A DNA stretch of 64,000 nt from an uncultured Flavobacteriales bacterium (GTDB taxonomy: Bacteria > Bacteroidota > Bacteroidia > Flavobacteriales_D > Sanyastnellaceae), in the NCBI GenBank assembly GCA_943787435.1, contig CALSMK010000028.1:1-64000 (forward strand). Direction: 5' to 3'. Of this stretch, positions 28,171 through 39,831 are shown in pieces. The position numbers were made by a program, and so were the translations under genes. Each line of letters opens with the position of its first letter. Position 1 is the first letter of the stretch. The notes below the pieces were generated by a model. That model saw only the letters and a program-made list of their open reading frames with translations. It did no database searches and was not told the origin of the DNA.

Positions 28171-31100
28171 TCAGCGAATTGGAGCCATCAATGACTTCAC
28201 CTGAGCGTTGCCCTCGGCATTCATCAAGGCGATGCGGTAAGCACCCGTCGCTGTTGGATACGGAATGTGAATTTGATGTCCTTCTCCGTGTTGATTTGAC
28301 GCCACTATCCTTCCCGTCGCATCGTAAAGAATCCATGACAATTCAGCCCAGCCAGCATCCAACGACAAGGACCAACCTGAGCCATGACTCTGCACCCTCC
28401 AACCGTCATCAAGGTCTCCTTGCAAGTCCAACACAACATCAAATTCAATCCATTTGGATTCAGAACAACCATTGCTCTCTATCAACAACAACACTTCATG
28501 TGAACCAAAGCCATTGACCTCCATGGCCAACTCCACTGATTCCGAGACCAACTCTCCCAAATAAAACCACTGCACCGATTGGGCCTGCCCCTGGAAACTG
28601 GCATGGAGTGTGGCCACTGCACTTTCATTGGACACCACCACTTCATTCCAAGTCACTTCCATCAAGGGAGCGTCCAGGTCGAGGGCACTCAAGACCACCG
28701 ATTCATTCAAGCAAGCATGATCCACATCCAAGGTGTATTGACCCGGCTCCAAGCCTGCGACTTGCACTTCTCCTGACCCTGCACCTTGTTGCACCACTTC
28801 ATCCCCATGGCTCAGCGTCCAGCCAAATGTGCCTCCTCCAAACAGCTCGAAGGCCACATCCACGGGATTGCTGTTGCACGGTGTTGGTGTCCAATTCAAG
28901 CCCAGCAACTCAGGCTGCTCTCCTGGCATCACTGTAACGGGCCGGTGGACCTTCGGACAGAACGTACCGCTCACTGGCGTGGTCACCACTGTATACTGAC
29001 CTGGCCAAAGTGAGCTGAACTCAACAACACCTGAGGCCATGGCTTGCTCGAGAATTTGACCCGCCGAATCCAAGAGGGAAACATTGGCCACCGTTCCAGG
29101 TTGAATGTCGACTTCGACCCGGCCATCGGCCGATCCGGGACAGCTGGGCATGCGGCCTTCGGCCTCGGCCCAATGCCGCACATCCAATACAAAACGCCCG
29201 CTGTCGGCCTCATGCTCTGGCAGCGTAAAGACCAACTCCTCTCCTTCAATGAGGTCCAAAGTCTCCCCAGTTTGTTGGTCCAAGACCCTTGCGCACATGC
29301 CATTGGACGCCCGAACCACACGCATCGTGGTTTCCAAATTGGCCCTCGACACCACTTTGAGGGAAGCGGTCAGCTCCTCAGGAAGCAGCTTGGACATGTA
29401 AGTGTTATCCTCCAATTCTAGGCCCAGTTGCCCCTTTTTCACCTGGGTAGAGGGCAAGTAGCTGGCGTCCTTGCGGTGCACATATTCCAAGCTGCCTTGC
29501 TCGGAAAAACGAACCCACATGTACCCCGTTCCATAGGCGTTTTCCAAAGCCAACAAAACCTCTGTTTCGACTTCTTCCTCATTCCTCACATAGGCGCCTC
29601 CTTCTCCTGCATTGTCGATCACCGATGGAGGCAAATGGAAGGTGGTTTCAGCTGAGTCAGGGTGCACGCGGACCCAGAAACTGTTGCCCGGCTGGATGTA
29701 ACGTGATCCGCTCACTTGCAGCGAATCCAAACTTTCGATTCCAAACCGCTGGAAGGCCTGCTGCTGGGTGTCGTAAATGGCATATTGATCTTCGATGCCT
29801 TCGTTCAAACCCATAATGGCTTCCCAATCCAATTGTCCTTGGTAGGGGTTTTGAATGAAGTTCCACCCCCGATACACTGGCGTAGCTGAAGCTGAACGCG
29901 TGAGAATCCGGGTGTACTCAGTGGATTCGTTGTGGCTGCGCAACGCCCCTTGAGAACGCATGGTTGGGCTTTGACTACCCGCGATCACAATCCAAATTCC
30001 GCCCTTGTCGTCCAAAGGGTCCGACATGCCAGTGGGCTCAATAAACTCACTGTTGACCTCATCCCAAAAGAGAACAGAACTAAAGGAGTTTGGCCATTGT
30101 GTTCCTGGGAACCCCGCCAAATAAAACCCGTCGACGCCGTCGAGGTCCCCCACTGTCATGCCTTCGATGGAGGTCGCAAACAACGTGTAGCCTGTGTACG
30201 TCACGCCATCGGAATCGGGCGCAATGAACTGAGAAACATCGGCATCCACCCCTTGAGCACTGCCGATGATCTCGGCATTCGCGGGGATCGCATCCAACTT
30301 TCCTGTTCCGCTGCTGTCAGAAGCAAAGCACAGCGTTTTGCTGGCCATGTTGAGTTCCCCTCGAATCACGCTCAGGCGCTCTGCCACCACCAAAGTGTCC
30401 ATCTCCACGGTGACCACATCTGCCTCGTCGCACAATTCAATAGAAAGGTGCTCCACCTTGGAGGTATGTCCGCGAATGACCCGGTTTCCAGAACCGATCA
30501 TGTTCACCCTACCGCCAAGCGTCATGGCTTGGTTGACAGGAAAGTCCAAGTCTCCACTTAAGGCCAAAACCTTGCCTTGAGGAACGGAAATGGGTTGATC
30601 TGGATTCAATTCGATGCAGCCCAAAGTGGTGACCTGGGCTGACTCTTCCATGGCCGACCAATCCACACCTCCGCTCATTTTCAAACGGCCCGGCCCCTTG
30701 ATCCCGTTGCTCAACGAAGCATCAAAGGGATCCATCAGTTCCAATGTCATGGAATCGGGAATGAACAAGGTGGCTCCGTTCCTCAAGTCGAGGCCTTTGA
30801 CACAGAGCAACCCATTTGGCAAGGCCGTGTTGTCCAGAATCAAATTCACGTTGGGCTCGATGCGAACCACCTTGGTCGAATCCAGCGTCAATTGTACGGC
30901 CTCCAAATCGGTGGCATCGCCGGCCAATCCATCTGGGTCTAGCCAGATCCGATCGCAGTGCAAACCCGATGTCAATGCGCAAAGCGTATCCCAGACGAAT
31001 TCACACGAACCGTCATCAAAGCTGGCATTCTCATTGTAATTCGACGCCCTCACATCGGTGCACCCTTCGTACCAACCGTAGAGGCGAACGTCATCGAATC

Positions 31101-34100
31101 TCCACTCCTCTCCTGCACCATCGTTCTGTCCCCGAACTTCGAGCCTGACCGGGCTTTCGACCTTGACCAAAGGAGACAAAACCGCAACATTGGCCAGCCC
31201 CCCTTCACCACCTTCCAAGCGACTGCCTCCGAGGGAGTCGCCCTCGGCAGAAAGAATGCTGACCTGAAGGTGATCTCCAACCCCAGTGCCCTGGCCTTCC
31301 GCTTGGAATTGCACAGCCAGCCTTCCAAAAGTGCCGTTGATATCCTGGCTGGCAATGGTGCGGCTCACCCACCCCAATTCGTAGCCATTCAAACCTGAAC
31401 CCGCGAAATACGCATTCCCAGCTTCAGAATCCACGCCCCAATAGTTGGGCTCGAGTTCAGGGCCATTCAATCCATCCAACAAGTCAGCCGGGATGTCCAA
31501 ACTCCACTCTCCATTGTCGCCCACTGCATCCGTTTCATCCGCCCCAGAGTAGCCATATCCAGCATTGATAAGGCCATCGATCAAGGGCACCATCGGATTG
31601 GTTGCCGCTGCGCCATCGGCCCCAAAGCTCTCAAACCAGATTTCGGTTCCTGCCATGGAGTCGCAACTGCAACCCGTCCCCTCTGGATTGAGCGCTTTGA
31701 AATAGGCATACCCATTGTTGGGGTCGCTGCAGTCGCCCTGCTGCCCGGGATAGTTGCACGGAGGAGCTTCATTGTAGTTGCACGCGGCCTTGTCCTGACA
31801 AGCGTCCGGGCTTTCGACCACCTCCACCGTCAAAGACGTGGGCACCGACAAGCTGTCCACTCCATTGGTCACTGTAACCGTCATCTCGTAAACCCCGGGT
31901 TCGATTACCGCTACTGCGGCCAAGGCACCGCAATCATCGGTTCCCAAACTGTATTGCAGCAGCCCACAAGGGTCATCTACATCGGGAAAGGCGCCAGACA
32001 AGTCACCCGCCAAAGCATAGCCCCCTGTGCTGGCCCCCACAGTGGCTGCCCCCAAAGATGCGGCCACAGGCAAGTCCACCAAGATGCAAGAGCAATACTC
32101 ACAGCTGCCATCCTCGTCGGTGGCCAATGCATTGTAGTTACACGCTGGAGTCTCCAGATCTGTACAGCCCTCTATCTCCAGGGCATCGCAGACGCCATCC
32201 CCATCGGTGTCTTCCACCACAACCACGCCACTGCCATCGGTCTGTCCTGAGCAGGATTCGCAGTCCTCATCGGCATAGACGCAACCAACATTGAACTCTG
32301 CACACGTGTTGTAATTGCAAGCGCTGCTGTCCATACAGCCTATGACAGCTGAGCATGAGTTGTCATCAATCGTTGCAGTCGGGTCGAAATTGGAGGCACA
32401 AGGATTGGTGCACCCATAGCAACTCGTGAGGTCGCAGCTGCCATCTTCAATGGTGGCTGCAGGATCGAAGTTGCAGGCCAATTCATTGGTGCATCCAAAG
32501 CAACTATAATCGCAGCTGCCGTCATCCAGATTGGCCCATTCTTCATAGTTGCAGGCCGCTCCATCGTCACAGCCGCTGTATTGACAAGAGTCATCATCAA
32601 TGTCCGCTGTGGGATCGTAGTTGTCCGCAATGGGACTGAAATCGCCATTGGCTGTATCAAAGTCATCTCCGTCGGTGCATCCGCCATAAAGGCAGCTGCC
32701 GTCGTCTTGCGTAGCCACAGCCAGATAATTGACGGCGTCCTCATCGGTGCAACCTGAGATGTCACAGACCCCGGTCAACGTCCAATCCACGTCGTAGATC
32801 ACTGGGTTAGAGGTCATCCCGCCATTGGTGGCCCCAGACCATCCATTGAACATGGTGACTGACCATTGCCCTGTCCCAGGCATGATGCTGGCATCGCTCA
32901 GGTCCACTGCTGCAGAATACTGACCCGAATTGGGCGTGTTCCAAGACGCAGGCCAGTAGACATTCAGCTCATCTGACTCCGAGCATCCCAAAGGAGGCGT
33001 ATTGGCGTCCCATCCTCCGAACCAAAGGCAAGTGGAGTCCGGCGACAAAATGCGGACCACCATGTCCGAAGGCCAGCTGTTGGGGTTGGCCTCGATGTTG
33101 GTGAAATCCAACTCCACTTCAAGAAGTGTGGCACCAGGGAATCCCGACCCCAAAAATTCAGCAGGCGTCCCGAGCGTGTCTGTTGGCAACAGACTGACGG
33201 TTTGGCTGATACTCTGCTCGCATGTGCATCCGGAAATCGGGTCCGGCATGACACAAGTACCATCATCCACGATGGCAGCAACGTCAAAGTTGCAGGCCGC
33301 CTGATCGGTGCATCCTTCAGCATCGCTGGAGAGGAAACACAGGCCCTCTAAAGCCAAGGAGAGGCCGTAGCTCACCGGTCCTGATTCCGACCAGCCGTTG
33401 CCCATCACAACGGACCAAGTTCCCGAACCTTCTAATCCAGTTCCTTCCAGATTGAGCGTGTCCGTGTACTGGGCATAATTGGCCACATTGACGTTCCAAT
33501 CATCCGGCCAAATCGCATTGTCGCCGGCGCTGGTGCAACCGTCAACCGACAGGTTAAAACCTCCGAAACTGGCGCAATTCCCATTGGGGTCGGTGATGGT
33601 CAGCAGCAGGTCACTGGCATCAGGATCATCGGTGCTCGGAAGCAAATCGGTCCAGTCCAACACCACCCCGAGTGCGAATGGGGCTCCTTCGGCCTCGAAG
33701 CTGAGCGTATCGCTAAACGCTCCTCCGCTGAGCACATCTTCCAGCACAACCTCCGTGCTGCAGCATCCAAGAACGGGGTCTGGGTCAATGCAGCTGCCGT
33801 CATCCTCAGCAGCTGTTGAATCATAATTGCACGCCAATGGGTCCGTGCATCCGGAGCATTCCAAATAAATGGCATAGGTCAAGTCATACTGTCCCGGAGG
33901 GTTGGGCCCATAGCTGTTGAAGACCTGTATGGACCAGATGCCCGGTGCCTCACCCAAGATGTCTTGAAGTTCGGGCCCAGGTAAGGTGAAACTGTAAAGT
34001 CCAGCTGTGGCCGAATTCCAATCAGAGGGCCAAGTGGGCAACGCTCCTTCTCCGGACGCATTGGTGATCACCACACCCAAATCTGACGCCCAAGAATCTC

Positions 34101-37100
34101 CGCCAGGACCATCAAAATCAAGGATAAACTCGATGGAGTCAATGCTGGCATTGGTTTCGAATGGCAAAAACACTTCAGCTCCCACGTCACCCCCCCCCAA
34201 CTCCCCGGAATAGGACCCTGTCAAACCACAGGCAGGCTGTTGTCCTAAGCAAAAACCAATCGATTCGTTTCCGAGGTATTGCCCAGTCCCTGAAATGACC
34301 AATTCTCCTCCAGCAGATACGCTGTACTCTCCTGGTCCCCAGTCACAGCAAATCCCATCGTCCAGGCCGTCCAAAATCGAGAAGGTGTAGCACCCTGTGC
34401 AAAGGAATGATGTCACGGAAATGGTGTCCGTATTCCCATTTACATATGGGCCTCCACTCATCAAAACATCGCCCAATTCATCCTGAATGGACCACGCGAT
34501 TTCGGAGCCAAAGTTGTCCGGAATGATGGTCACTGTGACCTCCTCGCTGACCGAGCCTTCGCAGTCACAATCGCCTTCCGGAATGTCCGCGCAACCACAC
34601 TCGTAGACCTCACCTGGTCCATTGCAAACTCCGCAGATGTCGAGGGTACCGATGCAATCGTCCACGTCGTCACAGACGCCATCTTGGTCTGCATCTGCCG
34701 CGCAATCGCCACCACAGACATTGAGGGCATCTTCTTGGTTTCCGTTGCAATCACAATCTCCCTCGGGGATATCAGAACAACCGCATTCGTATATGTCGCC
34801 GGGCCCGCCACAGATGCCGCAAGCATCTTCGCTTAGACAAGAGCCATCATCGTCTGTTGCAGCAAAATCGTAATTGCAGGCATTGGTGTCGGTGCAACCT
34901 GGAACTTCATTCGTGTCACAAACGCCATCCTGGTCCGCATCCAAAATGCAGGTTCCACCGCACACACCAATGGCATCTTCCTGGTTGCCTTCGCAATCGC
35001 AGTCGCCAGCTGGGATCCCTGTCCCTCCACACACTCCGCATTCATCGAGCTCCAGACAGGAGCCGTCATCATCCGTGGCCGCCTCATCAAAGTTGCATGC
35101 CGAGGCGTCTTGGCATCCCCCTACTTCCTCCCCATCGCAAACGCCATCCCCATCCTCATCATTCAAACAAACCCCATCGCAATCCACAATTTCCGACGTC
35201 GGATATGTACACGCCGGGTTCACTTCGCTCAACGTGCAGTCCCCTCCAATGGGCAAGTTGAGGAAAACATAATCCCCTTGACTCCCCTCAGGGAATACTT
35301 GGATATACATGTTTCCACTGACTTGACCATCTGTAGTGAGCTGGGCAAGGAGAACAGTGCCATCATCAAGTGGAAGCCCATCCACGTCCCCGTTTAGCAG
35401 GAACCAAATGCTCGCCTACTGGGCTATCAATAACGAGATTGTCTCCGGCCTCAAACCCTATGAAGTCCGCACCAATGAAATCAACAGAACTGGAGTTGTC
35501 AACTGCACCAATGGTCAACCAAGAATCATACTGGAGCGAAGGAAAAGAAGGGTACAGCAATGGATTGATCGATGCAGATAAGGCTCCTCCAAATGGGTTC
35601 TGATAAAAGTCAGAAGTGGTCAGCAAAGACATTGTATTTGCCGAGTCTCCAGAGACTGCAGAAATAAAATCTGTAGAATTTTCGGTATGGAGATGGACTC
35701 TGTATGTCGTCATGCCCATCAGGTCGCCAGAAGTGTGCTCCACAATGGTGCGCAACTCCAAACAATAACCCTCCTGGCCTGAAGGTGGATTGTAAGGGGG
35801 GGCGTCAAGGTCATAATTGCAAGCGTCGGGGTCATCACAGCCCGCCTCTTCATTATCGCAGATGCCATTCAAATTGACATCCGCGGTGCAGTCTCCACCA
35901 CAGACACCGAGGGCATCCAGTTGGTTTCCGTCGCAGTCACAGTCTCCTTCGGGGGTGTCGAAGCAGCCACAGTCATAGATGGTGCCGGGGCCGTTGCAAA
36001 TGCCACAGGCATCGGGTGTTCCCACGCAGTCGTCCACGTCGTCACAAATGCCATCGCTGTCAGCATCGGCTGTGCAATCACCACCGCAAACCCCCAAAAC
36101 GTCGTCTTGATTGCCATCGCAATCACAGTCTCCAGAGGGGATATCAGCGCAACCACATTCGTAGATCGCCCCTGGTCCGTTGCAGGTGCCACAGGCGTCT
36201 AGGGTCCCAATGCAATCGTCCACATCATCGCAAATTCCATCGCTGTCAGCATCGGCTGTGCAATCACCGCCGCAAACCCCCAAGACGTCGTCTTGGTTGC
36301 CGTCGCAATCGCAGTCTCCTGTGGGGATATCGGCGCAACCACATTCGTAGATGGCGCCAGGTCCATTGCAGATGCCGCAGGCATCGAGGTCTCCAACGCA
36401 ATCATCCACATCGTCGCAAATGCCATCGGCATCCAAATCTGAACAACCAACAATCAAAAAATTGTCTAAGGCAACATGCTCCTTGTTCGCTGTCACCATC
36501 ATTTCGACTTTAAAATCAATGGCAGACCATGAGGTGCTTAGCGCCACAACCTCTGTCATAAAGGCCGAGCCGATATTTTGAAGGGCCGGCCCCGTGAAGT
36601 CAAGAAGCAATGAAGGTTCCCAGTTTTGAGAATTGGCCTCTTTCCAACTTACCCTCAAGTAATCACCATTATTGAAGGCATTGGAACCTTGTTTATAGGC
36701 AGCAACGTCAATAGACAGGACAAGACCAGAATATCCGGAAACAACAACGCCATTGAATTCAAGAATACCAGGATCAGCAACAGGGAGATTCTCATTGTTG
36801 CCATTTCCTCCGCCATTCATCTTTCTCCCAATCAAGGCGTTTCCGTCATACCCCGTGAAAGCTGGAGCATCTGGAATTTCACCCACACCAAAATCAGCAC
36901 TCGAGTTTCCTGGCGATGGATCCCAGATGCCCCAATAGCTCCATTTGCCGTTTGAACTTTCGTTCGAACCAAAAGTGGCAGGGTCTTGAGTGAAGAGGTA
37001 AGGAGTATTGAAGGTCTCGTGGAAGATGACCTCTTGGGAATGCAACCCCATGAATGCACCCCAAATCATGGTCGCCAAGAGGGCAACTGAACGCCAAGGC

Positions 37101-37132
37101 GTGCAATGAATTGGAGTTGTACAGCTGGGCAA
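28171..37132 (-). CDS. Giant secreted surface protein D (T9SS-type, one frameshift)
   Basis: About 2,986 aa after bridging one extra base at the CC pair 35415-35416; without it SPV joins ASIWFLLNGDVDGLPLDDG. The start is a TTG at 37132, with an in-frame TAG two codons upstream and a signal peptide after it. Domains: beta-sandwich (37030-36450); three tandem Cys/Asp-rich repeats (36406-35849); more such units and GCTD repeats (35140-34560); a 'AWSIQDELGD...DGICCDWGPGEY' module (34560-34250); three P-domain-like jelly rolls (34240-33870, 33790-33330, 33250-32770); a run of GCTD repeats (32760-32130); a beta-sandwich (31690-31060); a solenoid-like part; the core (30215-29680); and a tail (LYDATGRIVAS... 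AYRIALMNAEGN) like a T9SS sorting domain. This is the largest member. Its function is unknown; a surface role is inferred. Confidence 0.8.
32770..34240 (-). repeat. Three proprotein-convertase P-domain-like modules in giant D
   Basis: Three units of about 125-155 residues share the path LDFDG..SDL-V-I--P-G, a W-P-(S/D)DWN turn, a Y------L segment and a G-W-V---N-W/S-G closing strand, each followed by a Cys/GCTD element. This resembles the jelly-roll P-domain found at the ends of secreted proteases and T9SS proteins, but no protease domain is present. Confidence 0.5.
35849..36406 (-). repeat. Three tandem 186-base repeats in giant D
   Basis: Each copy encodes 62 residues beginning DDC(V/I)G, then ACG-CNGPG-IY-CGC, GDCDCDGNQ, LGVCGGDCTAD and -DGICD. 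Copies 1 and 2 are almost identical and copy 3 is more diverged. Related units recur at about 34560-35000. The dense Cys and Asp suggest disulphide-stabilised calcium sites. Confidence 0.8.
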
Positions 37133-37157
37133 GTTCTACAGCAATAAAGGGAACAGA

Positions 37158-37165
37158 TAAAAGTA
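37158..37165 (-). promoter_or_regulatory. -7-like promoter box for giant D
   Basis: Minus strand TACTTTTA, one mismatch (last base) to TAnnTTTG, 25 bases before the TTG start at 37132. Confidence 0.35.
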
Positions 37166-37226
37166 CCTACCGACCCCTCCTTATACCCACTCATTGGGCA
37201 GTCCCATTGCGCTTTCTAACCCCGTT

Positions 37227-37254
37227 TTACACATCAAAATCGTATAATGTGTAA
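37227..37254. promoter_or_regulatory. Perfect inverted repeat between the ABC exporter and giant D
   Basis: TTACACAT at 37227-37234 and ATGTGTAA at 37247-37254, spacer 12. A second short palindrome, ACGTG-ATAA-CACGT, follows at 37260-37273. No T run follows on the minus strand, so an operator upstream of giant D is more likely than a terminator of the ABC gene. Confidence 0.35.
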
Positions 37255-37288
37255 TCTGGACGTGATAACACGTTAGACTTACGCACCC

Positions 37289-39061
37289 CTACATGTTCGT
37301 ATCAGACTGAAGCTCAAAAAGCCTGCTGTACGCGCCTTTGAGTGATAACAGTTCATCGTGCGCCCCAGACTCCACAATTTGGCCAGAATCCAACACAATG
37401 ATTCGATTGGCATCGCGGATGGTCGACAGACGATGGGCCACCAAAACGCTGGTCCTGCCACGTGTCAATTGCTCCGTTGCCGCTTGAATCAAAAGCTCAC
37501 TCTCAGGGTCGATGCTGCTGGTTGCTTCGTCCAACACCAAAATCCCAGGTTGCTGCGCATAGGCCCTCACGAAGGCAATCAACTGCCTTTGTCCCGTGCT
37601 GAGCATGACCCCTCTTTCCTTGACATCGTAGGCCAAACCTCCAGGAAGTTGCTCAATCAATGGCCCAACCCCAACGGCAGCAACAGCCTCTTCCACCCTT
37701 TGTCGTGAAATCGCAGGATCATACAGCGTGATGTTGTCTTCCAAGGACCCGGTAAATAAGAACACATCTTGGAGCACCACACCAATGGAAGACCTGAGTT
37801 GATCCAAGGGGATTTCACGGATGTCGCGGCCATCAATGGTGATTCGCCCCTTTTGGAATTCGTACAGCCGACTCAACAGGTTGATGATGCTTGACTTTCC
37901 GGCACCCGTGGCTCCCACGAAGGCCACAGCATCGCCCGCTTTGACCTCAAAACTGACTCCTTTTAAAACCCAATCCTCGTTTTGGTAGGCGAACCAGACA
38001 TCCTCAAACACGATGTGCCCTTCCAATGGCTTTTCCTCGTGGCCTTCAAATCGAGTTTCTGGCTCTGGCATCCGCTCGTCCATGTCGAAGAGATGGAACA
38101 CCCGACTGGCATTGACAATCCCCATCTGCAACACGTTAAATCGATCCGCCAACTGACGGATGGGCCGATACAGCATGAACACATAAAGGATGAACTGCAA
38201 AACCACACCCAAGGTCATTTCGCCGCTGGCCACCGCATCTACCCCCAGCCAAAGCAACAATGCAACGCTCGTGGCCGACAGCATCTCTACAATGGGGAAG
38301 AAGATGGAAAACGCCCAAATGGAGCGGATGTTCGCCGCACGGTGGGCTTCATTCAAAACATCAAACTTGTCACTCTCTGCCTGTTCTCTGCCAAAGGCTT
38401 GAATGATGTTCATCCCGGTGACATGCTCCTGAACGAACACATTGATTTTGGCGACTTCATTCCTGACGCTCACAAACGCCTTTTTAATGGCCTTTTGAAA
38501 GACCCGTGTGGCCACAAGCAAAACCGGAATCGGCAGCAATACGAACAAGGTCAAGCGCACGTCAATCCAAAGCATGGCCCCCACCACCACTGCCAGCTTG
38601 AGGATGTCTCCCACCGCGTTAAGCAGCCCGTTCGAAAACACGTCCGCAATGCCGTCCACATCACTGATGTGTCGCGTCACCAACTGCCCAACTGGGGTCT
38701 GATCAAAATATTTGAGGCGAAATCTTGAAACATGGCGGAACAAGGCTGAACGCAAATCCAAGGTGACACTTTGGGCCACCCAATTCGCCCAGTAAGTCTG
38801 CCAAAATTGCAACAAAGCCTCCACGACAATCAGCCCAACCACCCACAAAAAAATCCGCAAGAGCCCCTCTCCGTCTCCGTTGGCGATGTGGTCGTCCAAG
38901 GCCAAGCGAATCAAGTATGGCCGAACCCAGCTGATTCCTGCAAGGACAAAAACGAGCAACCCCGTCAGCAAGAATCGCCTGCGGTAGGGCGCCACTTGGC
39001 TCAAAATGCGTCGAAGCACTTTGGCGTCGAAGATGTTGCCTGTGGTTTTGGGAGCGCTCAC
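37289..39061 (-). CDS. ABC exporter, fused membrane and ATPase domains (MsbA/multidrug type)
   Basis: 590 aa from a GTG at 39061 that overlaps the truA stop (GTGA). The open frame extends upstream, but that stretch is truA read in another frame. The N-terminal part has six membrane segments (LLTGLLVFVLAGISW, IFLWVVGLIVVEALL, LAVVVGAMLWIDV and later pairs) with the loop motif FDQTPVGQLVTRHISDVDGI typical of lipid/drug exporters. The C-terminal ATPase has Walker A GATGAGKSS, Q-loop VLQDVFLFTGS, signature LSTGQRQL, Walker B ILVLDEATSSID and switch His in VAHRLST. One gene encodes a half-transporter, so it should work as a dimer. The substrate is unknown; lipid or drug export is the family norm. 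The signature is LSTGQ rather than LSGGQ. Confidence 0.88.
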   Translation of the reverse strand: MSAPKTTGNIFDAKVLRRILSQVAPYRRRFLLTGLLVFVLAGISWVRPYLIRLALDDHIANGDGEGLLRIFLWVVGLIVVEALLQFWQTYWANWVAQSVTLDLRSALFRHVSRFRLKYFDQTPVGQLVTRHISDVDGIADVFSNGLLNAVGDILKLAVVVGAMLWIDVRLTLFVLLPIPVLLVATRVFQKAIKKAFVSVRNEVAKINVFVQEHVTGMNIIQAFGREQAESDKFDVLNEAHRAANIRSIWAFSIFFPIVEMLSATSVALLLWLGVDAVASGEMTLGVVLQFILYVFMLYRPIRQLADRFNVLQMGIVNASRVFHLFDMDERMPEPETRFEGHEEKPLEGHIVFEDVWFAYQNEDWVLKGVSFEVKAGDAVAFVGATGAGKSSIINLLSRLYEFQKGRITIDGRDIREIPLDQLRSSIGVVLQDVFLFTGSLEDNITLYDPAISRQRVEEAVAAVGVGPLIEQLPGGLAYDVKERGVMLSTGQRQLIAFVRAYAQQPGILVLDEATSSIDPESELLIQAATEQLTRGRTSVLVAHRLSTIRDANRIIVLDSGQIVESGAHDELLSLKGAYSRLFELQSDTNM

Positions 39062-39813
39062 GCCAAAAAAGGATAGTCGATCCGCGAAAGGTAGAGTCCA
39101 CAGGCTGCAGCCGACATCCCTGCACGGCCCCGGTCCTTCGACCGAAGGACATCTTCCACCATTTCGGGGGCCATCCGACCTCGCCCCACATCCACGAGCG
39201 TCCCCACCACGGCTCGAACCATGTTGCGCAAAAACCGATCTGCCGAAATGTCGAAGCGAAGCCGATGGACGTCTTCCCTCTGCCACTGCGCCATCCGTAC
39301 ATCACAAATGGTGGTCTTTTGGAGGCTTCCCACCTTGCAAAACGCAGCGAAATCCGCCTTTTGGACCAGGCATTTTGCCCCTGCGTTCATGGCCTCCAAG
39401 TCGAGTTCTTGGTAAATTCGTGTGCTTCGGCCTTCTAAGAATGGGTCCTTTGCAGTGTGCACCCAGTAGGTGTATGCCCTCTCTTGAGCCGTGAATCGAG
39501 CATGGTCGCGGTCTCCAACCTCAAAAATTCGACGCACACCCACATCATCGGGCAACATCCCATTCAGTTTCCACGCCAGTTGGCCGTAATCCTTGAATCG
39601 AGCGCCAAACTCACCGTGCCATTCAAAATGGGCATAAAAAATGGAGGCATGTACGCCTGTATCTGTGCGACCACATCCCACCACGATGGTCTTCTGACCG
39701 ATCAATTCAGACAGCGTCTCTTCCATCACTTGCTGAACCGAAATCGACTCAGGCTGCCTCTGCCAACCGTGGTAGGCAGAGCCGTCGTAACTCAGTTCAA
39801 TGAAACAGCGCAC
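39058..39813 (-). CDS. truA: tRNA pseudouridine(38-40) synthase TruA
   Basis: 251 aa, normal length. It converts uridines 38-40 of the tRNA anticodon arm to pseudouridine. The catalytic aspartate is D51 in GCGRTDTGVHA. Other family signatures are YDGSAYHGWQ near the start, FHARFTAQ-like DHARFTAQERAYTYW, and RFLRNMVRAVVGTLVDVGRG near the end. It is co-oriented with and overlaps the ABC exporter gene, so the two are probably co-transcribed. The SPT-like gene ends 18 bases upstream on the same strand. Confidence 0.93.
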   Translation of the reverse strand: MRCFIELSYDGSAYHGWQRQPESISVQQVMEETLSELIGQKTIVVGCGRTDTGVHASIFYAHFEWHGEFGARFKDYGQLAWKLNGMLPDDVGVRRIFEVGDRDHARFTAQERAYTYWVHTAKDPFLEGRSTRIYQELDLEAMNAGAKCLVQKADFAAFCKVGSLQKTTICDVRMAQWQREDVHRLRFDISADRFLRNMVRAVVGTLVDVGRGRMAPEMVEDVLRSKDRGRAGMSAAACGLYLSRIDYPFLA

Positions 39814-39831
39814 TGGGGCAGTCGGGTCAAA

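Noticed and set aside
37289-39286. N-terminal extension of the ABC exporter to 39286
   Set aside because: The first 75 codons overlap truA in another frame and encode no conserved sequence; the GTG at 39061 overlapping the truA stop is the better start.
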